Numbered from the stretch's first letter, positions 1 to 9,292 are shown. The stretch is 64,000 nt of DNA from Verrucomicrobiota bacterium (GCA_019510185.1 JAEKKV010000010.1:62001-126000), one strand, 5' to 3'. A program made the numbers and translations. Notes: a model not told the origin generated them from the letters alone.

Positions 1-297
1 GGCATCATGTCCTACGACGTGCTGATCACGGATCATGAGATGCCGCGGTTGACGGGACTGGGCCTGATCAAGCGCATGCGGGCGGCTTCGGTGAATACGC
101 CCGCCATTCTGGTTTCCGGACGGCTGCCGTTTGCGGAGCCGGTGCTGCGGGAGATAATCGGGCCGGGCGCGGCCCTATCCAAGCCGTTCTCTTTTGGCGA
201 AGTGGTTTCAGAGATAAACCGGCTGCTGCCGAAGTCGCGGCGAATCGAGACGGGTGAGGACGCGCCGCCAAAGCGGGCGACCCTTTCTTCCGCCTGA
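1..297 (+). CDS. Response regulator receiver domain, 5' end outside window
   Basis: This is the C-terminal part of a CheY-like receiver domain. The frame is open to the window edge, so the true start lies upstream. The stretch SYDVLITDHEMPRLTGL holds the phosphoacceptor aspartate (LITDHEMP), followed by the ILVSG strand (switch Ser) and the conserved lysine-proline in ALSKPF. After the receiver there are only about 25 residues of polar tail, so no DNA-binding output domain follows. It is either a stand-alone receiver or the terminal receiver of a hybrid kinase whose kinase part is upstream. The partner cannot be told from this window. Confidence 0.8.
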   Translation, partial: GIMSYDVLITDHEMPRLTGLGLIKRMRAASVNTPAILVSGRLPFAEPVLREIIGPGAALSKPFSFGEVVSEINRLLPKSRRIETGEDAPPKRATLSSA

Positions 298-348
298 CGT
301 CGCGCCCGGCCGTCGTTTGTACGGCCATGGCCGCCGGCTTTCTTTAGC

Positions 349-1263
349 ATGTCCCTGATTGCGTCACACGCCCCGGTGTCGCCTCGGTCGCTCGCCTGGC
401 GTACCGGCCGCATCCTGCTGGCTTCCGTCCGCGCTTTTTCCACGGACAACGTCGGCCGGCTCGGTGCCGCGCTGGCCTTCTACACGACGGTGGCGGTTGC
501 GCCGCTCCTCGTGCTCGCGATCGCGGTCGCCGGCGCGGTGTTCAAGGAGGGCGCGGCCCGGGCGCGGGTCTTGGGCGAGATTGAGCACCTGGCGGGCCCG
601 CAGGCGAGCAAGGCGCTCGGGACCATCCATGCTCCCGTGGAAATATCCGGCGGGGTCGTCGCGACGCTCATCGGGGTCGGCACCTTGGTGATCGGCGCGT
701 TCGGCGTTTTTTCGCATCTGCAGGACGCGCTCAACGCCATCTGGCACGTTCCTCCTTATCGCGGCCGCGGGTGGTGGCGCCGCCGGCTTTTTTCCATGGC
801 GACAGTGATGGCGACGGGATTCCTCCTGCTGGTTTCGCTCATCGTGAGCGCGGCCCTGAGCTGGCTAGAGACGAATGCCATGGAGCGGTTCAGCCTGCCG
901 CCGTTCGTGCTGCAAACGGTCAACCTGTTGGTTTCCCTCGTCGTCATCACGTTTCTCTTCGCCATGATTTTCAAACTGCTGCCGGACCTGCGGGTGGAGT
1001 GGCGGCACGTGTGGGTGGGGGCGGGCGTGACCGCGCTGCTTTTTACGGCCGGGAAAGTGCTTTTGGGAATTTATTTCAGCCATGCCCATGTGACGTCGGC
1101 CTATGGCGCGGCCGGCTCTTTGGTGGTGCTGCTGCTCTGGTGTTATTATGCCGCGCAGATCGTGTTTCTCGGGGCGGAATTCACGCGCATCACCGCGCTT
1201 ACCGGCGGCGGACGCGATTTCCGTCCGCTGGAGGAGGCGTCCGCTGCGAACGGAAAAAAATAA
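349..1263 (+). CDS. YihY/BrkB family (UPF0761) inner-membrane protein
   Basis: This 304-residue polytopic membrane protein has about six hydrophobic segments, near residues 35-60, 103-124, 148-170, 182-206, 217-240 and 250-275. The family signatures visible are LGAALAFYTTVAVAPLLVL near the N terminus and LLWCYYAAQIVFLGAEFTR near the C terminus. Family members are integral membrane proteins of unclear function. The old name ribonuclease BN is a misassignment, and no nuclease motif is present. The start ATG follows a pyrimidine-rich stretch (CTTTCTTTAGC) rather than a Shine-Dalgarno sequence. It is separated from the convergent YflT-like gene by a hairpin terminator. Confidence 0.85.
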   Translation: MSLIASHAPVSPRSLAWRTGRILLASVRAFSTDNVGRLGAALAFYTTVAVAPLLVLAIAVAGAVFKEGAARARVLGEIEHLAGPQASKALGTIHAPVEISGGVVATLIGVGTLVIGAFGVFSHLQDALNAIWHVPPYRGRGWWRRRLFSMATVMATGFLLLVSLIVSAALSWLETNAMERFSLPPFVLQTVNLLVSLVVITFLFAMIFKLLPDLRVEWRHVWVGAGVTALLFTAGKVLLGIYFSHAHVTSAYGAAGSLVVLLLWCYYAAQIVFLGAEFTRITALTGGGRDFRPLEEASAANGKK

Positions 1264-1287
1264 GGCCCGCCAAGGAAAGGCGGGCCT
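1252..1287 (-). terminator. Rho-independent terminator of the YflT-like gene
   Basis: An 8-bp GC-only stem (GGCCCGCC at 1264-1271 with GGCGGGCC at 1279-1286, plus a closing A-T pair) has a 7-nt loop. Read on the minus strand it is followed at once by TTATTTTTTT, which is the classical layout for the minus-strand gene ending at 1314. The plus side has no T-run, so it would act only weakly on the convergent YihY gene. Confidence 0.85.
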
Positions 1288-1313
1288 GGTCGAAGCGGGG
1301 AAGCGAGTTGATT

Positions 1314-1877
1314 TCAGTAACGGGACGGAGTCCCGGTGTCCTCGGTTTTCGAGGTCTTGGGCGGGGCGGCTTCGCTCGCGCTGGAAATATCTTCCGCGCC
1401 GGCATCCTTGAAGATGCGCTTGGCGTGGTCGATGTCCTCGAATTTTTCGGTGTGCACGGAGATGAGGATGTTTCCCTGTTTGACCTTGCCCTCGTAGCGC
1501 CGGGCTTCGAGTTCAGGAATACCCATGCCGATGAGAGCGCCGGCGATGCCGCCGACGGCGGCTCCCACCGCGACGCCGCTCAGCGCGGCCACGAGCGGAC
1601 CGGCGGCGACGAACAGGCCGAGACCGGGGATGGCGAGGGCGCCCACGCCGGTGAGCCAGCCGAACGCGCCTCCGAGCACGCCTCCGGTGGCCGCGCCGGT
1701 GACGGCGCCTTCCGGCGCCTTGGTGTTCTTTTCGTGGGCAAAGTCACGGGTGGTGCTGCTGTCGGGGAAGAGGACGGAGATGTCGTCGCTGGAAAAATGG
1801 GCGGCCTGCAGGTCGTTCACGATGCGCTCGGCCTGACTGTGACTGGTCGCGATGGCGAAAACGGATTTCTTGGACAT
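1314..1877 (-). CDS. General stress protein, YflT-like fold with glycine-zipper core
   Basis: The protein is 187 residues. Residues 1-40 (KSVFAIATSHSQAERIVNDL) and about 130-165 (ILISVHTEKFEDIDHAKRIF) look like the two halves of a ferredoxin-like alpha/beta fold, as in the YflT/general stress protein 17M family. They are separated by a long Gly/Ala-rich hydrophobic segment (about residues 58-125) with repeated GxxxG spacing, typical of glycine-zipper membrane insertions. The C-terminal 20 residues are polar and disordered. Function is unknown. Neighbours (a BON lipoprotein upstream, DUF892 and DUF1328 genes further on) suggest an envelope or osmotic stress role, which is inference. Transcription probably ends at the hairpin at 1252-1287. 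Confidence 0.65.
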   Translation of the reverse strand: MSKKSVFAIATSHSQAERIVNDLQAAHFSSDDISVLFPDSSTTRDFAHEKNTKAPEGAVTGAATGGVLGGAFGWLTGVGALAIPGLGLFVAAGPLVAALSGVAVGAAVGGIAGALIGMGIPELEARRYEGKVKQGNILISVHTEKFEDIDHAKRIFKDAGAEDISSASEAAPPKTSKTEDTGTPSRY

Positions 1878-1918
1878 GGGATTTGACGGGGTTTGGGTGG
1901 ACAGGACACCGCAACGCA

Positions 1919-1947
1919 GCCTGCGCCGACAGAGGCGCGGCGCAGGC
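1919..1947. terminator. Intercistronic hairpin, possible weak terminator
   Basis: A perfect 9-bp inverted repeat (GCCTGCGCC at 1919-1927, GGCGCAGGC at 1939-1947) with an 11-nt loop lies between the BON gene and the YflT-like gene. No T-run follows on the minus strand, so it may only stabilise or attenuate the message. Confidence 0.35.
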
Positions 1948-1979
1948 GATGGTCGGTGGTGGAGGTTTTTTTCTGACGG

Positions 1980-2297
1980 TTACTTAACGGTGATGTTATT
2001 CTTCACCTTGCGGACACCGGGGATGCCTTGGGCAATGTCTTCGGCCCGGGATTTTTGTTCGGGAGTGTCGACGAAACCGCTGAGTTGCACGGTGCCGCGG
2101 AAAGTTTCGACGCGGACGTCCCGGGCGCGCACGACTTCATCGGAGACCAAGGCGGATTTCACCTTGGTGGTGATTGTGGAGTCATCGACGTATTCGCCGG
2201 TGCTTTCCCGGGTGGCGGTACCAGCGCAGCCGCTGATCACTGCCGTGCTCGCGGTGGCGCCGAGAAGGAGGGCGAAGTAACAGGGGTTTATTTTCAT
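1980..2297 (-). CDS. BON-domain lipoprotein (OsmY-like)
   Basis: The protein is 105 residues from the ATG at 2297. An in-frame extension to 2354 exists, but the start at MKINP gives a clean lipoprotein signal peptide ending in the lipobox VISGC, so I chose it. After the acylated Cys comes one BON domain of about 65 residues: DDSTITTKVKSALVSDE, then VRVETFRGTVQLSGFVD, then ending GVRKVKNNITV. BON domains are thought to bind membranes or phospholipid, and OsmY-like proteins respond to osmotic shock. Expected location is the periplasm or outer membrane. It points the same way as the stress protein downstream and could share a transcript with it. Confidence 0.85.
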   Translation of the reverse strand: MKINPCYFALLLGATASTAVISGCAGTATRESTGEYVDDSTITTKVKSALVSDEVVRARDVRVETFRGTVQLSGFVDTPEQKSRAEDIAQGIPGVRKVKNNITVK

Positions 2298-2698
2298 GAT
2301 TTTTAGTGGGTTGCGGGTTTTTGTTTCAAGGGGGTAAACGCCGCACCGTAGCACACGACTTTCAGACCGGCCACCGAGCGGGTTCAGGCAGGGGCAATGG
2401 GGTGTTTCCCCATGTCTCGGTATTCATAAATTTTTCCCCTCAATAAGCTTTTCGTCCGTATGAAAATTAAGCCTTGGCGAAGGCCATTGGTTGGCGCACC
2501 GAGTGCTTGAGAAAAAGTGCCTGCGCGATTCGCAACACCAGCCAAAGAGCCAATCATTCCGTAATCAGAAAGGGTCGGAGCGGCCATCGGGTTATTTCCG
2601 GTGGTCTGTTGGGGGCGGGCACGGATTACCCCCCAATTAGGATTCACCTATAGTGCAGATTACCTTCATTTAATCCCCGAAGAACGCCCTTATTTCGA
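2298..2698. other. Intergenic region of 401 bp between BON lipoprotein and hybrid kinase
   Basis: This lies between divergent genes, so it should contain the promoters of both. I see only a small hairpin (ATGGGG at 2397-2402, CCCCAT at 2408-2413) and several short AT-rich pockets, with no convincing -35/-10 pair. A short open frame on the minus strand has no recognisable protein features, and I do not call it a gene. Confidence 0.5.
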
Positions 2699-4462
2699 AT
2701 GGCCGAGCACACACCCAAACCTGTCAAAGTTCTTGTCGTGGAAGATAGTGAGGATGACTACCACTATCTCGCGATGTTGCTTCTGCGGGCGACGGTGCCG
2801 GGGTCTTATGAAGTCGGCTGGGCCTCCAGTTATGATCAGGGCAAGGAGGCGGTGCGGAGCGGCCGGTATGACGTGGGGCTTTTCGATTATCGCCTGGGCG
2901 GCGGGACGGGGCTGGATTTGCTGCGCGAGGTGCATGAGCACGACTGCGAGATGCCCATTATTTTGCTGACAGGTTATGACAGCACCGAGGTGGACCATGA
3001 GGCATCGCGGACGGGGGCGGCGGATTATCTGTGCAAGGTCGGGCTGACCACCACCGAGCTTGAACGTGCGATCCGTTATGCGGTCCGGCAGGCGTCCATG
3101 TTGTCGGAACTCCGCCGGACCACGCGGCTGTTAAACGGAGTTCTTTCGAGTCTCCCGGTCATGGCGGCGCGGGTGGATCGGGATGGCAAGGTCTTGGAGT
3201 CCCGCGGCCACGGGCTGGAGATCATCGGCCTGCGCGAGGGGGAATTGGTGGGGACCAACATTTTTGAGGCATACCCTGCGGTGGCGGCGGACATCCGGCG
3301 GGCCACCGAGGGCGGCGAGGCCAACTTTACCTGGACGATTTCACACGGCGGCAAAGCGCACTATTTCGACAACTATTTCCGCTTTGACGAGGAGAGCGGC
3401 CGGGAGGCCATTGGGTTTTCCGTCAACGTCACGGCGCGGGTGGAGGCCGAGGAGGAGCGCAACCGCCAGGCGCGTCTGCTGCAAAGCGTCCTGAACAATC
3501 TCCCGGTGATCGCCGGCCGGCTGGATGCTTCCGGACGGGTGGTCGAGGTGCAGGGCTCGGGGCTGGCGAACCACGAGATCGGTCCAAAAATTCTGCCGGG
3601 CCACGTGTTCACGGAGCTTTATCCGCATTGCCGGGAATCCATCGCGGCGGCTCTGCGCGGCGAGGCGGTCAACTTCACCTTGAACGGGCACGAGGGCGGG
3701 GAGGAATGGCACATGGATTTTTTTGTGTCGTATGCCGCTGAGCAGGGCGGCGGCGCCACTTTTTTCGGTCGCGACGTCACGGAGCGCCGTTGTCTCGAGC
3801 AACAACTGCTCACGGTGAGCGACGCCGAGCAGCGACGGATCGGCGCGGATTTGCACGACGGGCTGGGCCAGCACCTCACCGGGCTTGCCTGTCTTTCCGC
3901 GGCGCTGCGGGATCGTCTGAAGGCGGGCAATCCCGCCGAGGCCGAGCAGGCGGGTCTCATCGCCCGGTTGGCCAATGAAGCCACCGAGCAATCACGGGCT
4001 CTGGCCCGGGGCCTCAGCCCGGTGCAACTGGAGGAGCACGGCCTCAGCTCCGCGTTGGAGGACCTTACCTTCCAGTCCCAGCGGCTGCATCGCGTGGAGT
4101 GCACCTTTTCCTTGGAGGGAAAGGCGCCCGAGTGCGATCACATGACCTCCATCCATCTTTACCGCATTACCCAGGAGGCGATCCACAACGCCGTCCGCCA
4201 CGGTGAAGCCACGCGCATCCAGGTCACCATGGTGTCGACGCCGGCCGCCTGCCGCCTGCAGGTGATCGACAACGGCAAGGGCTTCGATCCCCGCCGGACA
4301 AATGGCTTCGGCAGCCGCGGGCTGAAACTGATGGCCTACCGGGCGGCCATGATCGGCGCCGTCCTGACGGTGCATTCCGCGCCGGGCGAGGGTGCGCGCA
4401 TCGAATGTCTTTTGGAGCAATCAGCATCTATTCCTTATGAAAACCAGTTCTGCTTTAGCTAG
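2699..4462 (+). CDS. Receiver-PAS-PAS-HisKA_3 hybrid histidine kinase (NarX/LuxR-partner type)
   Basis: The protein is 587 residues and cytoplasmic, with no transmembrane segment. The order is a receiver domain (about 8-130; acidic VVEDSEDD, phosphoacceptor Asp63 in GLFDYRLGG), two PAS-like sensor domains (about 145-255 and 260-365), and a HisKA_3 dimerisation box with ADLHDGLGQHL (phospho-His near residue 386). A HATPase_c domain with HNAVRHGEA and DNGKGFDPR follows. This kinase class phosphorylates NarL/FixJ-type regulators, and exactly such a gene overlaps its 3' end by 26 bp. The N-terminal receiver means the kinase is itself modulated by another phosphodonor. The signal sensed by the PAS domains cannot be read from sequence. 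Confidence 0.9.
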   Translation: MAEHTPKPVKVLVVEDSEDDYHYLAMLLLRATVPGSYEVGWASSYDQGKEAVRSGRYDVGLFDYRLGGGTGLDLLREVHEHDCEMPIILLTGYDSTEVDHEASRTGAADYLCKVGLTTTELERAIRYAVRQASMLSELRRTTRLLNGVLSSLPVMAARVDRDGKVLESRGHGLEIIGLREGELVGTNIFEAYPAVAADIRRATEGGEANFTWTISHGGKAHYFDNYFRFDEESGREAIGFSVNVTARVEAEEERNRQARLLQSVLNNLPVIAGRLDASGRVVEVQGSGLANHEIGPKILPGHVFTELYPHCRESIAAALRGEAVNFTLNGHEGGEEWHMDFFVSYAAEQGGGATFFGRDVTERRCLEQQLLTVSDAEQRRIGADLHDGLGQHLTGLACLSAALRDRLKAGNPAEAEQAGLIARLANEATEQSRALARGLSPVQLEEHGLSSALEDLTFQSQRLHRVECTFSLEGKAPECDHMTSIHLYRITQEAIHNAVRHGEATRIQVTMVSTPAACRLQVIDNGKGFDPRRTNGFGSRGLKLMAYRAAMIGAVLTVHSAPGEGARIECLLEQSASIPYENQFCFS

Positions 4463-5144
4463 TCCTTCCGCCCCTTCCATTCCTGCTCCGGTCAAGCGCC
4501 GGATCTTTCTCGTCGATGATCATCCGATCACCCGCCAAGGCGTGGCGGTTTTGATCAATCAGGAGCCCGACCTGATCGTATCCGGCGAGGCGGACAGCGC
4601 GCCGCTGGCGACGCAGCTCATCGTGCAGGACGCGCCGGACCTGGCGATTTTCGACATCACCTTGAAAACGACGAGCGGCATCGAGCTGATGAAAAACATC
4701 AAGGCCCTGCTGCCCGACATGCCGGTGCTGATGATTTCCATGCAGGATGAAAGTCTCTATGCGGAGCGGGCTTTGCGCGCCGGCGCGAAGGGCTACATCA
4801 TGAAGCATGAGGCGAGTGACAAAATTCTCACGGCCATCCGTCAGGTGCTTTCCGGAGATCTTTATCTGAGCGAGAAGATGAAGGAGAAAATGCTGCACCG
4901 TCTGGTCAAAAGCCGGAAGGAGAAGGTGGTGTTTTCCATCGACACGCTCAGCGATCGCGAGATGGAGGTTTTCCAACTTATCGGAAACGGCTTCAGCACG
5001 CGCCAGATCGCCGAGAAGCTCACGCTCAGCGTCAAAACCATCGATTCCTACCGCGAGCACCTGAAGCTGAAGCTGCGTTTGGAAAAGGGCTCCGATTTGG
5101 TGCGGCACGCCATCCAGTGGGTGCGCAGCGAGAGCCTGACCTGA
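4437..5144 (+). CDS. NarL/FixJ family two-component response regulator
   Basis: The protein is 235 residues from the ATG at 4437. An in-frame upstream ATG at 4392 would lengthen it into the kinase gene, but the receiver begins only at KRRIFLVDDH, so the later start suffices. The receiver has Asp27/28, phosphoacceptor Asp73 (AIFDITL) and the Lys in AGAKGY. The C-terminal LuxR-type helix-turn-helix contains LSDREMEVFQLIGNGFSTRQ and the recognition helix around LSVKTIDSYREHLK. The 26-bp overlap with the upstream HisKA_3 kinase indicates translational coupling and makes the two a cognate pair. Its targets are not evident here. Confidence 0.92.
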   Translation: MKTSSALASPSAPSIPAPVKRRIFLVDDHPITRQGVAVLINQEPDLIVSGEADSAPLATQLIVQDAPDLAIFDITLKTTSGIELMKNIKALLPDMPVLMISMQDESLYAERALRAGAKGYIMKHEASDKILTAIRQVLSGDLYLSEKMKEKMLHRLVKSRKEKVVFSIDTLSDREMEVFQLIGNGFSTRQIAEKLTLSVKTIDSYREHLKLKLRLEKGSDLVRHAIQWVRSESLT

Positions 5145-5148
5145 GGAG

Positions 5149-5187
5149 CAAAAAGGACGGCGGCGGGCGGGAGAATCCCGGCCCGCC
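5149..5187 (-). terminator. Hairpin terminator between convergent signalling genes
   Basis: The stem is GGCGGGC (5162-5168) with GCCCGCC (5181-5187), extended inward by GGGA/TCCC around a GAA loop with one bulged G. On the minus strand it is followed after 4 nt by TTTTT, so it fits the end of the large kinase gene that stops at 5223. Confidence 0.6.
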
Positions 5188-5222
5188 ACGCGATGCACGA
5201 CGGGGTCGGGAAGAGATTGGCC

Positions 5223-8200
5223 TCAGGCAGGCTGGGGCACTGGGAAATCGATCCAGAAGCGGCTGCCTTGGCCGGGTGCGGATTCCACGCCACAGGCGCC
5301 GCCCATTCGGGTGACCGCCTTGCGCACCAGCGAGAGGCCGACGCCGCTGCCGGAGTAGCTCGCGTTGCCGTGCAGCCGTTCGAAAAGCTTGAAGATGCGC
5401 TCGTGATTCTTGGCCTCGATGCCGATTCCGTTGTCTTCGACCCAGAGGCGCACCTTGGGTCCCCGGGATTCGGCGCGAATGCGGATGACGGCCGGCTGGC
5501 CGGGCTTGGTGAACTTGAGGGCGTTGGACAGCAGGTTGGAGAGGGCTTGAAAGAGTCCGGTTTTGTCCGCCCGCACGCTGGGCAGCGGTGACGCGACGCT
5601 GACCTGGGCACCGACGCTGGCCTGAATGGGCAGGTGATGCGTGGCGATGACATCGGCCACGATGCTCTCCAGCGACTGATCGCCGATATGCATTTCGGCC
5701 CGCGACAGGCGGCTGTAGGCGAGCAGGTCATTGATGATCGTGTCCATGCGCCCGGCCGAGCGCAGGATGCGGCGGAGGTGGTCCTTGCTATCGAACGTAA
5801 GGTGGTTTCCGGCATCCATCAGGATGCTTTCCGCAAAGCCGCTTACGAATTGAAGCGGAGCCCGCAGATCGTGTGAAACGGAGTAGGAAAAGGCCTCGAG
5901 CTCGGCGTTGATTTCCTGAAGGCCGGCGGTGCGGACGCGCACTTGGTGCTCCAATTGATCGGCATGGTGGCGGAGTTGTTCACGGGCGTCGGCGAGTTCC
6001 GCATAGGCCCGGCGTTGGGTGTCGATGTCGGTGGCGGTGCCGACCCATTGTTCCACCTGGCCGCTGCCATTGCGCCGGGGAATGGCGCGCACGAGCTGCC
6101 AGCGATAGGAGCCGTTGGCGGAGATTCGCAGCCGGAAGCTGTGCTCCCAGGGCTGGCAGGTGGCGACCGCCGCCTCCCAACGTTTTTGCGTCGGCAGGCG
6201 ATCATCGGGGTGAAGGGTCTCCAGCCAGCCGCCTGGCTGGAGCAGTTGGGCTTCATCCAGACCGGTGATGTCCCAGCGGCTGTTGACATAATCCATACTT
6301 CCGTCCGGACGCGCGGTCCAGACAAGTTCGGGCATGGCGTCGGCGAGAAAACGGTAGCGGGTCAGGGCGTCGGCCAAGGCCTGTTCGGTCTGCTTGCGCT
6401 CGGTGATGTCGATCAGCAGGGCGATGCAGCCGACCACGGTGGAGGTTTCGTCCACATGCGGGATGTAGGCGCCGCTGATCCAGCGCGGCGGACCGTGCAG
6501 ATAATCCATGCGACTTTCGAAGTGGACCTCCCGGCCGGCCATGACGGCGTGGAGGCGGGGCGCGTCCATGGTGTAGGCGGCCTCACCGATGACCTCGCGC
6601 ACCGGCTGGCCGCGCAGTGATGCGGGATCGAGGTCGAACCATTTTTCATAGGCCTGATTGGCGAGGCCGTAGCGATGGTCGCGATCCACGTAGGCCACCA
6701 GCGCGGGCATGGCGTTGACGATGAGTTTGAACTCGGATTCCTTGGCGCGCAAAGCGTTCTCGGCCTCCACCCGGTCATGAATGTCGGTGATGGTGCCGAT
6801 CCACTCTTGGATGATCCCGTCCGGGCCGGTCACCGGTGCGCCGCGGGAATGGATGTGGCGATACGTGCCGTCGTGGCAGCGCAGCCGATAGGTGCAGTCC
6901 CAGGTGCCGCCGGTTTCCCAGGTGCGTTGCCAGCGCGCGGCCACCGCGGCCCGATCCTCCGGGTGGAGAACCTCCAGCCAGCCGTTATCCTGGGATTGGG
7001 CCTCGGTCTGGCCGGTGAAGCGTTCCCAGCCGGTGGTCTCGACCACCCGTCCGCACGAATCCGCCACCCACACGATTGCGGCGGTGGTGGTGACGAGCGT
7101 GTGATAGCGTTTTTCGCTGCGGGCGACGGCGTTCGCCATCTGGCGGCTTTCGGTGATGTCGTAGGCATGGATAACGACACCGACAACCCGGCCGGTCGCG
7201 TCGAAATCGGGCTGATAAGTGATCATCGCATGCCGGGAGCGGCGGGGCGAATGGATGATTTTTTCGCAGCGTACATGCTGCCCGTCGAGGGCGGCCCGAA
7301 GGTAGGGCTGCATTTCGACATAGGCTTCCTGACCGAACACTTCACGGACGGTTTTGTCCTGAATCTCGTCGTGGGTGAGGCCCGTCCACTTTTCGTACTG
7401 ACGGTTGTGGACGATGAAATGTTCATCCGGGCCGATGTAGGCCACCATTGCGGGGACGGCGTCGATGATGGTCTTGAGCAGGATGCGCTGACGGTTCAGC
7501 GCGCTTTCGGCCGCCTTTTTCTCGGTGAGATCGAGGACGAGGGAAACGCTTTCGTTCGTCCCGGCCAGATGAGTGCCGAAGAGGAGCACTTGGTTGCGGG
7601 TGCCGTCGGGCCGCACAAATTCTTTTTCATAGGGCAGGTACCGGTCGGCGGTTTGAAGCTGCCTGATGGCGTATTCATCCTGGGCTCGCCATTCGGGAGG
7701 AGTGCGGGAGCGCCAGTCGACATGGTTGTTCTCAAGCGCCTGGCGGCCGACGCCGATCAGATCGAGGAAGGCGTTATTCGCGCCTGTGATCCGGCCATCG
7801 GCGGTGGTGCAGCAAATGCCGATCAGATTGGAATCCCACACGGAGCGGAACCGGCGTTCGCTGGCCTCAAGCCGGCGGCTCGAGCTTTTTTCGGCCTCCA
7901 GCGCGGTGCGGGCTTGCTCGTAGAGAAGAGCGTTATCGAGGACCAAGGCGGCGATAACGCCGATTTTTTTCGCCAGAGTGAAATCATCATCCCCCAGCCT
8001 CCGTTCCGAATCGGCGGTGGCGAGTGTCAGGATACCCATGACCCGGCCACGTACGTGCAAGGGCACGCCGATAAAGGAGACGAGCTTCAGGGAATGGAGG
8101 TAGTGGAAATGCGCGTCGTTGACCGCGGAAGCCCGCAGAAAATCGTCCGTGACCGTGGTCACCAGCTGCGGTTCGTTTTCGCGAAAGATGCGCCCGATGC

Positions 8201-9188
8201 CGTCCGTTTGTTTCGAGCCGAGATCGTAGGCGGATTCCGCCGCCTCGGCGTTGCGGACGCGGACGGGATCGAGGTGATAGAGGCGGGAAGGCCGGAGGCC
8301 GCCTTCGACGTCGGCGAGATAAAGGCAGCACCAGTCGGCTTGGGAGGGCACGAGGCTTTTCACCAGCGCGGTGGCGACGTTTTCAAAACTGCGCGAGGCG
8401 GCCAGGTCGCGGTGCAAATTGGCGATGAACGCGAGGCGTTCCCGTTCGCGCTTGGATTGCGAGATGTCGGAACAGGATCCGATGTAGCCTTCGAAGGCCC
8501 TGTTTTGATTATAGCGAGGGACGGCATGTTCCAGCAGCCATTGATAGACTCCGTCGGCCCGGCGCAGGCGGTATTCCACCTGGTAATCACGACGATCGGC
8601 CATGGCCCGGATGGAGATCGGGCGGACGCGGGCCAGATCGTCGGGATGGATACTGGCGTGGCGGTCGCTGATTTCCTGGGGCAGGCTGCGACCGGTGAAG
8701 TTGCGCCAGTTTCTGTTCACGAAGACGGTCTTGCCGGTTTCGTCGGTGGACCACACCAGCACGGCGGCGTGGTCGGCCATGTTTTGGAAATCGAGGGAGG
8801 CTTGCTGCAGGGCATTCCGCCATTTGGCGATCGCGTAATGGAGGCCGCCGATCAGCAGGCTGATCGATACGCCCTGCATCACAAACAACAGGTAGGTAAT
8901 CAGGTCCGCGGGCGCAGCGTAGATCGGGTATTTTTCCGTATAGAGAAAAAGATAGGCGGATAAAAGTCCGCCGAGGAAGGTGACGCCCAAGCCGGCTCCG
9001 ATGCCACCCCACCAAGCGCTGACGAGGACGGCGGGCATGAGCAGCGCGAACGGCGCCTTCGGGCCCAGCCATGGCTGCAAGCACAGGCGGCAGCCAACCG
9101 CCGCCAAAAGGCACACGACCACGATGCCGATGCGCAGCCATCGGGGCCGTTCCTCGGGAGAAATATGGAGCTGAAGCAGGAACCGCAT
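5223..9188 (-). CDS. Membrane-anchored multi-PAS/GAF sensor histidine kinase
   Basis: The protein is 1321 residues. The N terminus has three or four hydrophobic segments (about 18-125) resembling the DUF4118/KdpD-type membrane region. Six PAS domains follow (about 140-250, 445-560, 575-690, 695-815, 825-940 and 950-1070), with a GAF domain between the first and second (about 255-430). The catalytic part has the HisKA H-box SYSVSHDLRAPLQF (His near residue 1107) and a HATPase_c domain with VEDNGIGIEAKNHERIF and GSGVGLSLVRKAV. There is no receiver domain. It converges on the NarL-type pair but is a HisKA-class kinase, so it should have a different partner, not visible nearby. The many PAS repeats suggest redox, light or ligand sensing with in-protein duplication. 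Confidence 0.92.
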   Translation of the reverse strand: MRFLLQLHISPEERPRWLRIGIVVVCLLAAVGCRLCLQPWLGPKAPFALLMPAVLVSAWWGGIGAGLGVTFLGGLLSAYLFLYTEKYPIYAAPADLITYLLFVMQGVSISLLIGGLHYAIAKWRNALQQASLDFQNMADHAAVLVWSTDETGKTVFVNRNWRNFTGRSLPQEISDRHASIHPDDLARVRPISIRAMADRRDYQVEYRLRRADGVYQWLLEHAVPRYNQNRAFEGYIGSCSDISQSKRERERLAFIANLHRDLAASRSFENVATALVKSLVPSQADWCCLYLADVEGGLRPSRLYHLDPVRVRNAEAAESAYDLGSKQTDGIGRIFRENEPQLVTTVTDDFLRASAVNDAHFHYLHSLKLVSFIGVPLHVRGRVMGILTLATADSERRLGDDDFTLAKKIGVIAALVLDNALLYEQARTALEAEKSSSRRLEASERRFRSVWDSNLIGICCTTADGRITGANNAFLDLIGVGRQALENNHVDWRSRTPPEWRAQDEYAIRQLQTADRYLPYEKEFVRPDGTRNQVLLFGTHLAGTNESVSLVLDLTEKKAAESALNRQRILLKTIIDAVPAMVAYIGPDEHFIVHNRQYEKWTGLTHDEIQDKTVREVFGQEAYVEMQPYLRAALDGQHVRCEKIIHSPRRSRHAMITYQPDFDATGRVVGVVIHAYDITESRQMANAVARSEKRYHTLVTTTAAIVWVADSCGRVVETTGWERFTGQTEAQSQDNGWLEVLHPEDRAAVAARWQRTWETGGTWDCTYRLRCHDGTYRHIHSRGAPVTGPDGIIQEWIGTITDIHDRVEAENALRAKESEFKLIVNAMPALVAYVDRDHRYGLANQAYEKWFDLDPASLRGQPVREVIGEAAYTMDAPRLHAVMAGREVHFESRMDYLHGPPRWISGAYIPHVDETSTVVGCIALLIDITERKQTEQALADALTRYRFLADAMPELVWTARPDGSMDYVNSRWDITGLDEAQLLQPGGWLETLHPDDRLPTQKRWEAAVATCQPWEHSFRLRISANGSYRWQLVRAIPRRNGSGQVEQWVGTATDIDTQRRAYAELADAREQLRHHADQLEHQVRVRTAGLQEINAELEAFSYSVSHDLRAPLQFVSGFAESILMDAGNHLTFDSKDHLRRILRSAGRMDTIINDLLAYSRLSRAEMHIGDQSLESIVADVIATHHLPIQASVGAQVSVASPLPSVRADKTGLFQALSNLLSNALKFTKPGQPAVIRIRAESRGPKVRLWVEDNGIGIEAKNHERIFKLFERLHGNASYSGSGVGLSLVRKAVTRMGGACGVESAPGQGSRFWIDFPVPQPA

Positions 9189-9292
9189 GGCCGGTCCATG
9201 ATGACGGAGCCGGCTGGTGTGTCACTTCTGCGGCCGTGGTTGGATTACCGTAAACGACATCGGTAGATTCCCTGATGCGGAGCGTACGACTG

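Noticed and set aside
349..1263. Ribonuclease BN annotation for the YihY-type gene
   Set aside because: The protein is a polytopic membrane protein without nuclease motifs; true RNase BN is a metallo-beta-lactamase-fold enzyme.
2384..2647. 87-codon minus-strand frame in the intergenic region
   Set aside because: No domain, signal peptide or plausible start signal; low-complexity composition.
6675..8963. Long frame antisense to the multi-PAS kinase
   Set aside because: The minus-strand protein has complete PAS, GAF and kinase motifs; the plus frame has none. The same holds for the long antisense frames at 23777-26077, 56705-58942, 11461-12945 and 14760-16283.
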